Assembly (NCBI RefSeq): GCF_001638985.1
Contig: NW_017265149.1
Location: 313,241-377,240 of the forward strand
Direction of reading: 5' to 3'
DNA: 64,000 nucleotides
DNA from: Phycomyces blakesleeanus NRRL 1555(-)
Taxonomy: Eukaryota > Mucoromycota > Mucoromycetes > Mucorales > Phycomycetaceae
The notes under the pieces are model-generated. The model saw nothing but the letters and a program-made list of their open reading frames with translations. It was not told the origin of the DNA and ran no database searches. Below, piece after piece: positions 1 to 13,726 of this stretch. The position numbers were made by a program, and so were the translations under genes. Numbering within the stretch: position 1 is the first letter of the stretch; each line of letters starts with the position of its first letter.

Positions 1-395
1 TACTGCTATATGTAAGTTTTGCTTAATGTCTTTGTATATATTAACTAATTTTACCTATCAAATATAAAACAAAAGCTTTGTTTGCATACGATGGCGATGA
101 TCCAATTCCCGAGTATCCTACTGAAAAAATGGCTCATCTAGTGGCTGTTTATAACATTAAATTTAGCATTAAAGACAGAAGTGTTTCAAATAAGAATCTG
201 GTCATAGATATGTGGTTTGGTCTGGACAGGATTGAGGTCAAGGCAGAATTCGTAGACCACCAATTTCGCTATAAAACAGTATCGGATGTTAGCGGGAAAG
301 TTACTGAACTACCTTTCTTATCCCTCAAACCAGTGATTGACAAGACATCTTCAGACGATTATTTAACACAATCGCTGTTTGGAAGCCTTCCCTGA
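1..395 (+). CDS. HSPA12-type Hsp70-like protein, 3' end only
   Basis: This is the C-terminal end of an Hsp70-superfamily (HSPA12-like) gene that enters from the left edge. The last exon is about 76-395 and is preceded by an intron at about 12-75 (GTAAGT donor, AAAAG acceptor). The protein segment starts FAYDGDDPIPEYPTE and ends in a TGA stop. It is recognised only through its close match to the last exon of the complete paralogue at 3917-4212: the same intron position and phase, and shared blocks such as FGLDR.EVKA, FRYKT and TELPFL. The ATPase core lies outside the window. The two genes are in tandem on the same strand, so they probably arose by local duplication. Function is inferred from the family only. 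Confidence 0.75.
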
Positions 396-1833
396 GACTT
401 TTAACTTCTAACGCTTAAATATTATATTTTCATATTATACATACATACATATATACATACATACATACATATTAAACTAGTCACTATTTTGTGCAATAAA
501 TTAAATTCAAATATACAAATTTATAGATCGAGTCTGAAATGACTTTTCCAAGATTTGGGTGAGACCGTCGAACTACCAGGGAAGGATTAATTCTCCCCTC
601 CATCACCAGTAATTGACCAGCTGGATAATCAGATAATAGAATGCTTTTCTTTTGCTACCTTATATAAAAAGAGGATTATAGTAACTGACAGATGTGACAT
701 TGATATATCGATTTGAGAAAGAGATAAATAAACAAATGAACGAGTAGATGGTTATAATGATCCCATACTATGGTAAACTTTTGCTAAAGAGGTTGACATA
801 GCAGCTGTTTTCTTTGTTATACTGAGTTATTACTTGACAAGAGATTAAAAACAAAAATCTTGAGTACGTTATCGTTTATCATATCGCTGAATAAAAAGAA
901 GAAGGAGAAGAAATAGAAGAAATAGTCTCTGTTTTACAGATACCGATCAATCTCTCTAAGCCAAAATGTGAAAAGAAGGAAGAGCCAGAAGAAAATACTG
1001 GTGAATAATATTGCTTAATTGCATTCAAATACGTATAAATGGTACTTCATCTAAACAAGACCTTTAATAGATTTGTTTTGACCAAATGTGAGTTTTCGTA
1101 TTTGTTAATATAAAGTAGTAGTTTCAAGCACTTGATACATTTGCATCAGAAGATTGAAATGAAAAATGAAAAATGATAAAATTAAAGCTTAAAGAGGTGT
1201 AGACTTATAGAAGGATTATTATTATATTGTGAGGACATCAAATCTTACAGCAAAAGCATAATGATATCATATAGGAAATGAACTTTAACTTAAAATAATA
1301 TTTTTCGTGTGCGCAAGTATTACGAGAATAGAAAAAAAATCTCAAGCTAAAGCTGTCTTTAAACAAACGGACAGAATACAAAGAAGAAGAGGCCTTGTAA
1401 TTATTTTATTGGTAAAAAAGTAACAGCAACAATTGTTTTGTTTTGTTTTGTTTTGTTTTATATAAGTTATAAGCTTGAAACTGTAGCTTGGGGACGTCGG
1501 AAAACAAATACACATTACATATTATAAAGAAAGAGAAAATACACAAAGAACAAAAGCAGTACATATACGTATATGTGCATGTATGTGTATATTTCATATC
1601 ACTTTGAGAGTAGCAGTGAAAAAAAAAGAAGTATTCTAAAAATGAGTTAGAATCGTTGTTTTTTTTTAGTGCAACAACATTAGCAGAAGAGGGACACAAA
1701 TTATTTCATTTTATTTTAATAGGGAAAGTAATGATTCATATAATTCTTATAGCTCTTATAATAGTATAAAAACACTTCTTTCTTTTATTTTACTTTTCCT
1801 CTCACTCTTTCACTTCAATTTCCTAGGCAGAAA
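396..1833. other. Intergenic region between two Hsp70-like paralogues
   Basis: No intact gene was seen. There is a run of TACA repeats near 440-470, and 540-650 resembles a decayed tail of the neighbouring Hsp70-like family (listed separately). A short reverse-strand open stretch near 1406-1699 is low-complexity and was not accepted. The last 100 bases are pyrimidine-rich and probably hold the promoter or leader of the gene at 1834. Confidence 0.5.
540..650 (+). pseudogene. Possible decayed tail of a third Hsp70-like copy
   Basis: One forward frame reads DLGETVELPGK, a stop, then SPPSPVIDQLDNQ. The intact neighbours have DVSGEITELPFL followed by EPVIVD or KPVIDK in the same order and spacing. 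This suggests a relic of the final exon of another paralogue. The match is short and includes a stop, so it is weak evidence. Confidence 0.3.
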
Positions 1834-2225
1834 ATGTTATCCTATCTTACGTCTGGCAAGAATAATAGTAACAATACTAGCGAATATGATTTTCTAATTG
1901 CTATAGGTAAAGAAGTGCTTTTTGTGTGTTGTTTCTTCTTTAAAACATTTTTCTTACATATTAAGATGAACATGAAATATACATTTATTTTTGTACTAGA
2001 TTTTGGAACAACTTGCTCTGGTTTTGACGTAGTGAACTTAAATGAGCCTATACCAAAAATTGCTAATCCTAATGATGTATTCAATAAGTAAGATATCTGC
2101 TTTTTTATTTATTTTATTTTCTGAGAACCTAGTTTTACTTGTTCAATAGAGTAAGTAAGCTTGGTAAAGCTATTGCTACTATCATTACTAGCACTACTAT
2201 TACTTTAAATAAAACTTTAGCCATA

Positions 2226-2265
<40 letters not shown>

Positions 2266-4212
2266 TACTAGAATATTATATTTCAAATGATTACTTAATT
2301 GATCCTAACTAATATACTTTCTACTCAGTACAGAGTGCTGTAAGCGTGCCTGGAGATCCAAATGCATGGAATCCGAGATGTTGTATAGTCCACATAGAAG
2401 GGCACTCGTGAAATATGGAAAAGAGGCTGACGAGTACCGCAGAAAATATCCCAGCTATGGATACGATTATGTGTCCAAAGTCAAACTACTACTAGACAAA
2501 ACTATCCAAAACGAGTGTCGTCCTTCTATACCATCAGATATGACTCCATTGACAAGTAAGAATCTCAAAAACAGCATACGGTTAGATATACATATCTATC
2601 TATTTCTTTATTTTATTGCTTGGTTGTTAACTTTTATTGCTATTATTGCTCTAGTCATTGCTGATTTTTTGGAGAAAATATACAAATATATCAAAAAGGA
2701 TATATACAAAGTATATCCTAAATATTACACCTCCAAGTATAGATACTGTTTGACAGTCCCGACAATGTGGACTGATGAATCAAGAGATCTCATGAGAAAA
2801 GCTGCTGTCAAGGCAGGTCTTATCTCAGAACATGATGAGCCTGACAGACTGTTCATTGTCGATGAAGCTGTGGCGGCTGCCTTGTATGCTGAGCGTAACA
2901 CATCCGGTCCAAAACTCACGGACGGCCAGAGTTATATGATCTGTGATGCCGGTGGTGGAACCGTAGACATTGCTGTATTTGAAAAGAATGTTTTGTCGGA
3001 GAAAACCTGTTACAAAGAGATTACCATAGGAACCGGCCGTTCTTGTGGATCAACTTTCTTGGATGGAAGATTCAAAGCCTTGATGGAAGACAATCTATAT
3101 CGGTACCCAGAATATAGTGAAGAAGATATAGAACCCGCTTTATATAAATTTACCAATAATATAAAGGTAATAATTAATTAATTAATTCTTCATTCAATAT
3201 GCGAGGGATGAGACGGATTATAGCGATCGATGACCCAAGCCCTTTCTTTTTATATATACATATATATCTTATTTTATTAAAATAAATACTAACACACATT
3301 TTGTCTTTTATGCTGTGTAGAAACGCTTGAGTGATCCTGTATCCAAGTTCGAGCCTGAGACGAGAGAGATGCGTAACGATAAACATAATGGCCCCACATT
3401 TGCAGGCGAGTTTTCATATGATGAAATTCGTGAAGAAGTGTTTGATCCAGTAGTAAGGGAAGTCCTTGAGATTATCGAAAAACAATTTTCACAGCTGGGA
3501 GAAAGAAGACTAGATGTCATGTTTATTACCGGGGGATTTGGAAGCTCGCCATACCTTCAACACCGGATCAAGGAAACCTTTAAGGATCGAGTCAAACATT
3601 TTGAGGTTGTCAGATTTGGAACACTGGCTGTAATGGAAGGAGCGCTTCTGTACGGCATCGACCGAAATATAGTCACTCAACATGCCTCTCGCCGTACATA
3701 TGGTATCATGTTATGCACACCGTCTCAAGCTTTCAGTAACCCAGGGCCATCAAAGTGTAAATTCGATGTGTGCATCACTAAAGGTGATCCTATCTTAAAG
3801 GATAAATGGATCTCTAAAGAATTAAATTTGGAAAACAATCAGTATTCTACTATGTGTAAGTTTTGGCCTAATTTCCTTGTACATATTAACTAATCTGACA
3901 TACCAAAAAAAACAAGCTGTGTTTGCATATGATGGCGACGATCCAATTCCCGAGTATCCTACTGAAGAAGAGGTTAATCCAGTGGCTATTTATAACATTG
4001 GATTTAAGTTTGGAGATGGAGAAAGCGGTTTGAATAAGAACCTGGAAATTAAAATGCGATTTGGTCTGGACAGGGTTGAGGTCAAGGCGGCTGTTGCAGC
4101 CAAAGCTTTCCGTTATAAAACACTATTGGACGTTAGTGGGGAAATTACTGAGCTGCCTTTCTTAAATCCCGAACCAGTAATTGTAGATACATCTTCCGAT
4201 TTCCTTTACTGA
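1834..4212 (+). CDS. HSPA12-type Hsp70-family ATPase
   Basis: Six exons: 1834-1906, 2000-2087, 2329-2555, 2655-3166, 3321-3855 and 3917-4212, giving 576 aa. The splice joins rebuild family motifs. Exon 1 to 2 gives IAIDFGTTCSGF, the phosphate-1 loop of the Hsp70/actin fold. Exon 4 carries LTVPTMWTDESRDLMR and the phosphate-2 loop DAGGGTVDIAVFE. Exon 5 carries the adenosine-type motif FITGGFGSSPYL. The size and the lack of a classical substrate-binding domain fit the divergent HSPA12 group, which is expanded in many fungi, rather than a canonical chaperone. The C-terminus has no EEVD-like tail. The protein is probably cytosolic, with a signalling or stress role, but the substrate is unknown. 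Intron 2556-2654 is 99 bp and stop-free in frame, so retention would add 33 residues. The start at 1834 is the first ATG giving a short Asn/Ser-rich lead into the ATPase domain. Confidence 0.85.
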
Positions 4213-6685
4213 TGTAACCAGCTGTAGACCAGATGAATTTGTTCTAAATAAGAATATATTTGTACTTTTTTTTTTAAGAAAATAAATCAATTTGATTGGG
4301 CGAGCCTGAATAAATTTTGTCCAAAACTATCCCCCCCCCCCCCTTTTTTTTTTGTTCAAAGGACAAATTCTTGAACAAATCTTGAACAATTGTTTTCTTT
4401 TTTTTTTCTTTAAAAAAAAAGACATTATATAAAAACCTTGATATACACCAATTTTGTGCCAGTTGCCCAGCATCTTTAGACTGGGCGATAGTATTCAAAT
4501 AATTATTTATTGTAGGCAGATAAAGCCTGATATTATTGACTGGTTTAGAAATATTTTGTACTGAATATTTTTGTACCATTTTCATCTGTCTACCACTAGT
4601 ATATAGTGCATCTTTTTTGTTTGATTGTTATTTTGTCAAGTCTGATTTAATTCTGCAGATAATATGATAAGGCTCAAAAGTCTTGCTTTAATATAACCCT
4701 CAAATTGTGCAAACTCCTAAAGGAAATAATAAGAAAACAGAAATCAAGAGACCTCAATATATATCTATATATGGTTTCAGCTATGTAAAGCAAAATGATC
4801 CTAATTTAACCTGATAGGCTTATATTTGCTTGACACTTGAAAACATATTCCTTGATATCTAGAAAGAGAAATAGCTCTTGTCCTTTCCTAAAATGACCAA
4901 ATTCTTAGACCCCTTTGTGCATGTGTGTGTGTACACAAGACTTGACAGAATCAACTAACAGACAGAAAGGGAATATTATTATTATTCTTATTAAGTTGCT
5001 TTGGGTTTGTGTGTTTGTTGATTTAAAAAGTTTCAATATCATATACAAGATGTATATGTATATAATTACATGTAGTGTATTCTGAAAAAAAAAGCAGAGA
5101 GATATTTGAATATCCAAAGCTTGACAAAAAAGAAACAACATTGGTTACAAAGAAGTGAAATAATGATAATACAAGACATCGATTTCAATATGACTGTAGT
5201 CAATAGACAACAACTTATTAAGAACTCTCTCTTTCTCTTTCTCTTTTGGTCAATGGTTTAGATAGGTTACAATGTAAAGGCTATATACATATATACTCCT
5301 TGAATTAACAAACCAACCAACAGACTCAGATCAAATATGCCTATATATGTATATAAATAAAATTCGTTTGTAGGCTGATACAATTGGCTTTATGAAGTAC
5401 ATTGATTTGGCATCACAAAGAAAAGAGGGAAGGGGTGGTGAGAAAAATGAATAATTATAAATATATTTTGCCTTGACAGCAAGTAAAGATATGTCAATTT
5501 GTCTCTTTTTAGAAGAAGAATAAAAAAAAAGACCGGTTTGAATGATAAAGTAAAGGATTTGATCCGTAAGCTAAACCAACCAGATCAGTGCCTTTAGTTT
5601 TGTAGAGATTTAAATAATATAAAAGTATGTTGTAATTTCTGTATATATATACAAAGATGTCTATTTTAGAGATTTGTGAATGAGTCTTGATTATAGAGTA
5701 TTGTGGTTATTCTAATACTACTGTATTTATAAAAACCAAGGTTTAGGGACCATGGTTACAAATAGAGTTAATTTGATAACTCGACCCAATTTACCCGCCA
5801 TGATCCACACACACACACAATATATATATTGATATTGATATTGATATTGATATATAATGAGAGATTCTTAAATGAACTGAAGACTGTATAGAAAATAAAC
5901 AAGGCGGGTAAAAATTTAATAAAAAATCAATAGAAAATAAAGAGGTTGATAAACTTGAACCTACAAATGTATATGTATAACTTAAACACCCTTGGTGACA
6001 AACATAATAGTATTCTTATTCTTATTCTTATTTTTAACTCTTATTTTTAATTCTTATTTTTTTTATTCGCCTTTTAACTTGGTATAGTATTTTAAATACT
6101 AAACGCAAAAAAAAACAAAGAGGTCAATAAACTAAATCACCTTTTCCCCCTTTTTTTTCTTGTTCTTCTTCTTCTTTTGATATATACACATGTCTTTATC
6201 TTAATATTTCTTTATCGTAACATCTCTTAATTTTGGGTCTAAAATGACCCGAATAGAACCACTTCATAATAATAATAATAATAATAATAATGGTGATTAG
6301 AATAAGAAGAAGAGGAAGAAGAATAACCCCCACCACCACCACCACTACACAAATAGTGAAAACAGCCAACCTACATATCTATCATATCCTCCGATAAAAT
6401 AAAACAAAACAAAAAATACAGCGGCGGCGGCATGTATTCTCTATGAGTGTAGATAAAAATTATATTTGTTAATTATTCAACAAGGTTATAAAATTATAAA
6501 ATAAAAAGTCATTTTGACCTCTTTGTTCAACTTGTTTCAATTTTGTTTGTCTCTATTGTCGCATATTCCTTTGTTTCTTTTATATATATATATATATATA
6601 GTCTCTCTTTCTTTTTATTTATTTATATTTCTTTCTGTTTTCTGTTCTTGCTTTTTTTTTCTTGGTTAATTTTGCGATTTGTTGA
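4213..6685. other. Gene-free intergenic region, 2.5 kb
   Basis: No protein or RNA gene could be supported. It holds mononucleotide runs (C then T near 4331-4350), AAT and ACC triplet repeats near 6269-6350, a GCGGCGGCGG patch near 6420 and a TA run near 6580-6600. The pyrimidine-rich stretch 6540-6660 probably belongs to the promoter or leader of the mannosidase gene at 6686. Confidence 0.5.
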
Positions 6686-8974
<2,289 letters not shown>

Positions 8975-11483
8975 GGCTTTCTAATCTTTATCCCACTCTT
9001 CTTTATCCCTTATATTTCATATCGCCTGTAATTTACATTTCTTTCTTGTAGTTGACCTTACTTGCTGTATTTTTCTTTTGTTTTGTTTATGTTTTTTATT
9101 ATTATTTGCTTTAATATATAAAGATTTTTATACAATAATATATACAGATGTCTGTATGTGTGTGTGTGGGTGGGTGTGTGGGTGGGTGCATAATGTATTA
9201 CAGTAGTCCGACCAAAAAGTAAGGCAAGTTTAATATATAGATATATAGTTTGTACTTGTACCTGAAAATATACTTCTTTTGGCGTTGAAAAGATGTTGCA
9301 ACAAGATGGTGTTATTAATCACTGTGGTTCGGCTCGGTACTGTTCGGTGCAATGCGATACGGTTCGGTTCGGTTCACTTCCGTACATTTTTTTTTTAAGT
9401 ACAAAATCAATACTGGAAGTTTTTTTTTTTATTTTCCATCTTTCGAATAAGAAGATTGTTTGGTCAAGATATATAGCTATGGTTAATATACGCCACCCAT
9501 TATCAGTAGTTTCATCACCTCGATACTGTAGTATCCACATACTTATAGTCATACATACATATGCCTATATTTTACTCAATTGCTGTGCTGTCTTTTGACA
9601 CAGACACATCCACAAATTAGGGTTATATTTTCCGGTTGGTTAGAATCAATGAATACAAATATGGTATGAATGGTACTACTGTGGTCCAGTGTACCATTTT
9701 CTTCCCTCCCCTTCTCCGGCCGGGGTTACACTAAAATTTAGAAACTGTTGAAGAAAAGGATTTTCTTTTTTCCTTCTAAAGTTTAAAGCACCATCACCAT
9801 AACTACCGGAATCACCACTACATTTCCCATAGTCCATTAAAAGACCTGCGATACAAATTATATGCGAGCTCTAGAGTATGGTGAAATTACAAAGGTGGTT
9901 TATCAATATTTTTTTTATATATGTATTAAAATAATAATTAAGCATATTCATTACCAACAAACCTCATTTTTCAGTATCGGGTATTGGTATCTTTTGGAGG
10001 TTAACTTACCCACCCAAGCAATCTAAGGTTATCTGGGCCATGAAAGGATGATTTAGTTACATTGTGCCTTTAAGGTGATCATGGAATATTATAATTGTAT
10101 TTATATAGATTGCTGAGTCAGTGAGAGAAGAAATTATCCAACTACATAAAAAAAAAAGACTATAGAGTTTAACAGCATGATGTGGTACAAAAGATTGAGA
10201 ATGATGTAATATCCCCCCTCCCCCTTTTCAACTTGCTCTTTTTCTTTTCCTTGGGCAGATACGATAAAGTGAACAAAAGAGTTTAAGAGTTGAAGATTTG
10301 CTTTGGCTTACAGTTCAAAACCATTTCTTCTTAAAAATCAATGGTTCATTCGTTTTAAACCGATTTTTTTTTAAAAAAAAGATAAATAATTATTTATTGA
10401 CTTTTGTTAAAGGACCCTGTGCAGAAGTCAAGGCCGTAAATAAATTCTGGACGTTACTCAAACTTTATGTAACAACAAAAGCAAGAAACTTTTGATACAA
10501 AGTGTTGGCCTCGCCTCGCCTGCCCTTGAATATTTCTCTGAAACACATAATCATAAAACGTCAAAAGAAAATTTAGTATGAATATACAATAATAGTATTT
10601 TCACTATATTTAGGATCTCTCTTTTCTTGTTGTTGTATGTGAAACTCTCTTGACCAAGGCTGATTCTTGTTTTTAGATTTTATTTTATGTACAGAAGAAA
10701 TAGGTTAAATTGAGTTTAACATATATATATATATATAAGTGTATGCTAATCTGATAAAGTAAAAGAGGCCAAATTCCTGATCACAATCTATCTACAAAAA
10801 AAAATAGTACTTTAATATTAATCGATAAAATTGAAACAAATAAATAAATGTTACTAGTCAGAATAAAGAAAGAAAAAAATGCAAATCTTTAGTTTCACAA
10901 AATAAAAGAAAATCTCCTTATTATTTACTACTTGAAATAGAGTAAAGAAATAGCTTAAGAGTAATCTATGAAAAGTCTTGATCTTTATTCTTCTTCTTTA
11001 CTAATTTAAAGGTCTCTGTAGATTGTACAAGCTGAGTAATATAGTCTATATTTTTCCGGCGTCCCTTGTCATTGATTACCAATGTATAAGACCCGCCACT
11101 ATAAATCCTTCATATAATAAATAATCTATAGAAGAAGAAAGAAAAAAAGAAAAATCACACATTTAAATTACAGCAAAAGTGTCAAAAATATATAAAAATA
11201 TAAAAATATAGACCCAAAGAATTGGATAAAATCGCAAAAAGACAAAATATAAGATTGCATTAGATTTACATTGCTCTAAATTCAAAGGATTGATATAGCT
11301 CTTTATCATCTTCAAGTCATTTTTACGCTTTTAATCACAATTGATTTTCTCTAATTTTTGAAAGTTTAGTTTATAGAAAAATCAAGAATTAATACTGCTT
11401 GAGAAGCCTTTTATCGCTTATATATATATTATATGCTGACAAGATGATAGCTACTAAGTAATCCCGATATGATAAATTAAACT
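8975..11483. other. Intergenic region, 2.5 kb
   Basis: No intact gene was recognised. It contains G/T-rich repeats near 9155-9190, a GGTTCG-type short tandem patch near 9325-9375, homopolymer runs and several TA microsatellites. Open stretches here are short and of low-complexity composition. The right end grades into the nuclease-like pseudogene. Confidence 0.45.
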
Positions 11484-12408
11484 GTCGAGTTTCTGGATTA
11501 CCACACCTCAATCATTGATAATGGAATCACTAGAGACGCATACTCTGTCGGTGCTAATGAACAACATGATGGTCGACGGGCTGATATTATATCTCCCGCC
11601 CAAGGAATTTGCACACGATCTTGCACCTGTGATCGTTGAAATACAGAACAAAGTGAATCATGCATTTGTCGCTCGAGCCATTCGGTACTGCTTAAACATC
11701 TTTGATGATGTCAAGGCATTGCCTGTATTAATATTGATCAGCACAGATGGTTTCTCGAGGAAAGGAGTTTCGTGATTTGGCATTTGACAAATCGGATGCC
11801 AATCCATTTTACACGCATCCTTTCCAGGCATAGGCGAAACAAGTTCAAGTATACACTGCAGATTCAATTGCGAAACACATTGACAGCTCCGATTGATCCG
11901 ATGATTGCATTGGCATGTATTTTTACCCTTCAAGAGAAGAGCATAGTGATGCTTGATGAATATGATGACCCGACTATTCAAGACATCTACAAGACAGAAC
12001 TGAATGTTTTCTCCTTTGACAAAGACACGACTAACGATTTGACCCGACGCACCGAATCGTTTTGTGATGCTATGGCCAGCCAGTTTGTAAAAATTCTCAA
12101 GTACAAGTAAAGACTACTCAGAAAAATCCAGAAAAAGACTTCGTCAGTACGCGGAAGATAGAATCGATTTCGCTAGACAATTCAAATGTTGGCAACTTTA
12201 CACAAAATCTTCTAGTGTCACGCCAATCAGAGCAACAACTCCCGAGAAACCAAGTGGCGATCCAACATTTGTAACTAACGAGAGAGCCCAATCAGCTGGA
12301 AGGTTCAATTGGGCTTTATGCTATGAAAAGGGAAGAGCTGTAGGAATGTTCATCAGATATAGCAGCCATATCAGCCTTAAGCAGGCATTCTCTAGGAATA
12401 CTTTATAG
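11484..12408 (+). pseudogene. Decayed PD-(D/E)XK nuclease-like (transposase-type) gene
   Basis: Homologous-looking protein text is spread over all three forward frames with at least four frame changes and one nonsense codon. From about 11484 one frame reads EFLDYHTSI and then GRRADI. A second frame (11515-11760) reads APVIVEIQNKVNHAFVARAI. A third (about 11762-11900) reads EFRDLAFDKSDANPFYTHPF, then a TAG where Trp would fit. The next (to 12107) reads EKSIVMLDEYDDPTIQ. The last (about 12100-12408) reads KSRKRLRQYAEDRIDFARQF and ends in TAG. The RADI...VIVEIQ pattern resembles the D...ExQ active-site variant of Rpn/PD-(D/E)XK transposase-type nucleases. That family call is an inference from the motif. 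No flanking repeats were found. Confidence 0.55.
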
Positions 12409-13363
12409 CTTATATTACAATAAATGGTTTTCCACAGTGCCTTTTTTTTATATATATAAAATCTAAAAACGCCAAGTAAAATAAACGCAGTTCATGACAC
12501 GTGAACACCTCTTTGTTGTTGAATACGAGAATTTTTTGCATAGCATCAAACTCAAAATCAGTGACTTTACTTTCTGAAATGACTGTATTTTATACTGTTT
12601 TATTTTAGTGTGTGTTATTTGTACCTCTTGTTCTTTTCTCTGTTTATAGAATCACTTGAATACCTCTCAGCAAAAGATTGCACCCAAATGTGTAGATATT
12701 CTGTATTATAAAACAATTAGATTTTTTTTATATACCAAAAAAATAAAAAAAGCGCAAAACGCAAAATGCAAAACGTAAAACGCAAAACCAAAAATGTAAA
12801 AATAGGGTTTTACCTATATAATTTTTTTTTCTTTTCTTTTGATCTTTCTTCTAATTCTTTAAACTCAAAGGATAGAAGAAAACTTTAACGCTCTATAGAA
12901 TATATATATATATAAAATAAAATAAAATAAAAAACCCCACTTTCAACCCGGTCTTCCCCACACCAAAAGAAAAATAAAAAATAAATAAAAAAAAGGAAGA
13001 AGAAAACAAGGGCCCACCTTTTCCTGTTCCTGTTCCTTCTTCTTCTTCTATTTCCATTTCTCCTCTTCCTCCCCTTTATTTTCACAGCCACAGCCACAGC
13101 TACAGCCACAGTCAATTCAATTCAATATACACCTATTATATCATATAACACTTGATATATATAAGCAGCAACGATTTATTGGAACAAGCATAAAAACAGT
13201 TCAGACATATAATACAATACAATACAATACAATACAGTACGAACGAACGAACAGACGAACAGACGGGCAGACAAAAATATATAGAGAAAGAGTCTAAAGC
13301 TCAGCAAACACTCCTCAACTGACCACTTGTCAGGCTTATATTTATATACCTACATACATACAC

Positions 13364-13404
<41 letters not shown>

Positions 13405-13726
13405 ATTATATTTATATATATTTATATGTGTGTATATACGATATATAAATATAGTCATACATGTATAAATACACATATACATTTATAAACTTGATTTTGC
13501 TTGGTTATCTGCCGTGATTACCCCACCAACCATCAACATCACCATCATCACCAAAACTTATCTTTAAATATATACATATACATATACATATACCAACCCA
13601 CAAACACAAACACAAACACATACACACGCACGCACGTACACACATACACGTACACACGCACACGCACACGCACACGCACACGCACACGCACACGCACACG
13701 CACACGCACATAACGTTCTCCTTGTT
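12409..13726. other. Repeat-rich upstream region of the sugar transporter
   Basis: No gene was recognised. Short tandem repeats crowd this region: GCAAAAC-like units near 12750-12790, CCACAG units near 13085-13112, ATACA units near 13210-13235, TACA/TA runs near 13350-13405 and a CACACG array just before the ATG at 13727. The region probably includes the promoter and leader of the transporter gene. Confidence 0.5.
13654..13710. repeat. CACACG microsatellite abutting the transporter start
   Basis: About nine near-perfect CACACG units end 16 bases before the transporter ATG at 13727. The array would lie in the 5' leader of the mRNA, or overlap the transcription start. Confidence 0.85.
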
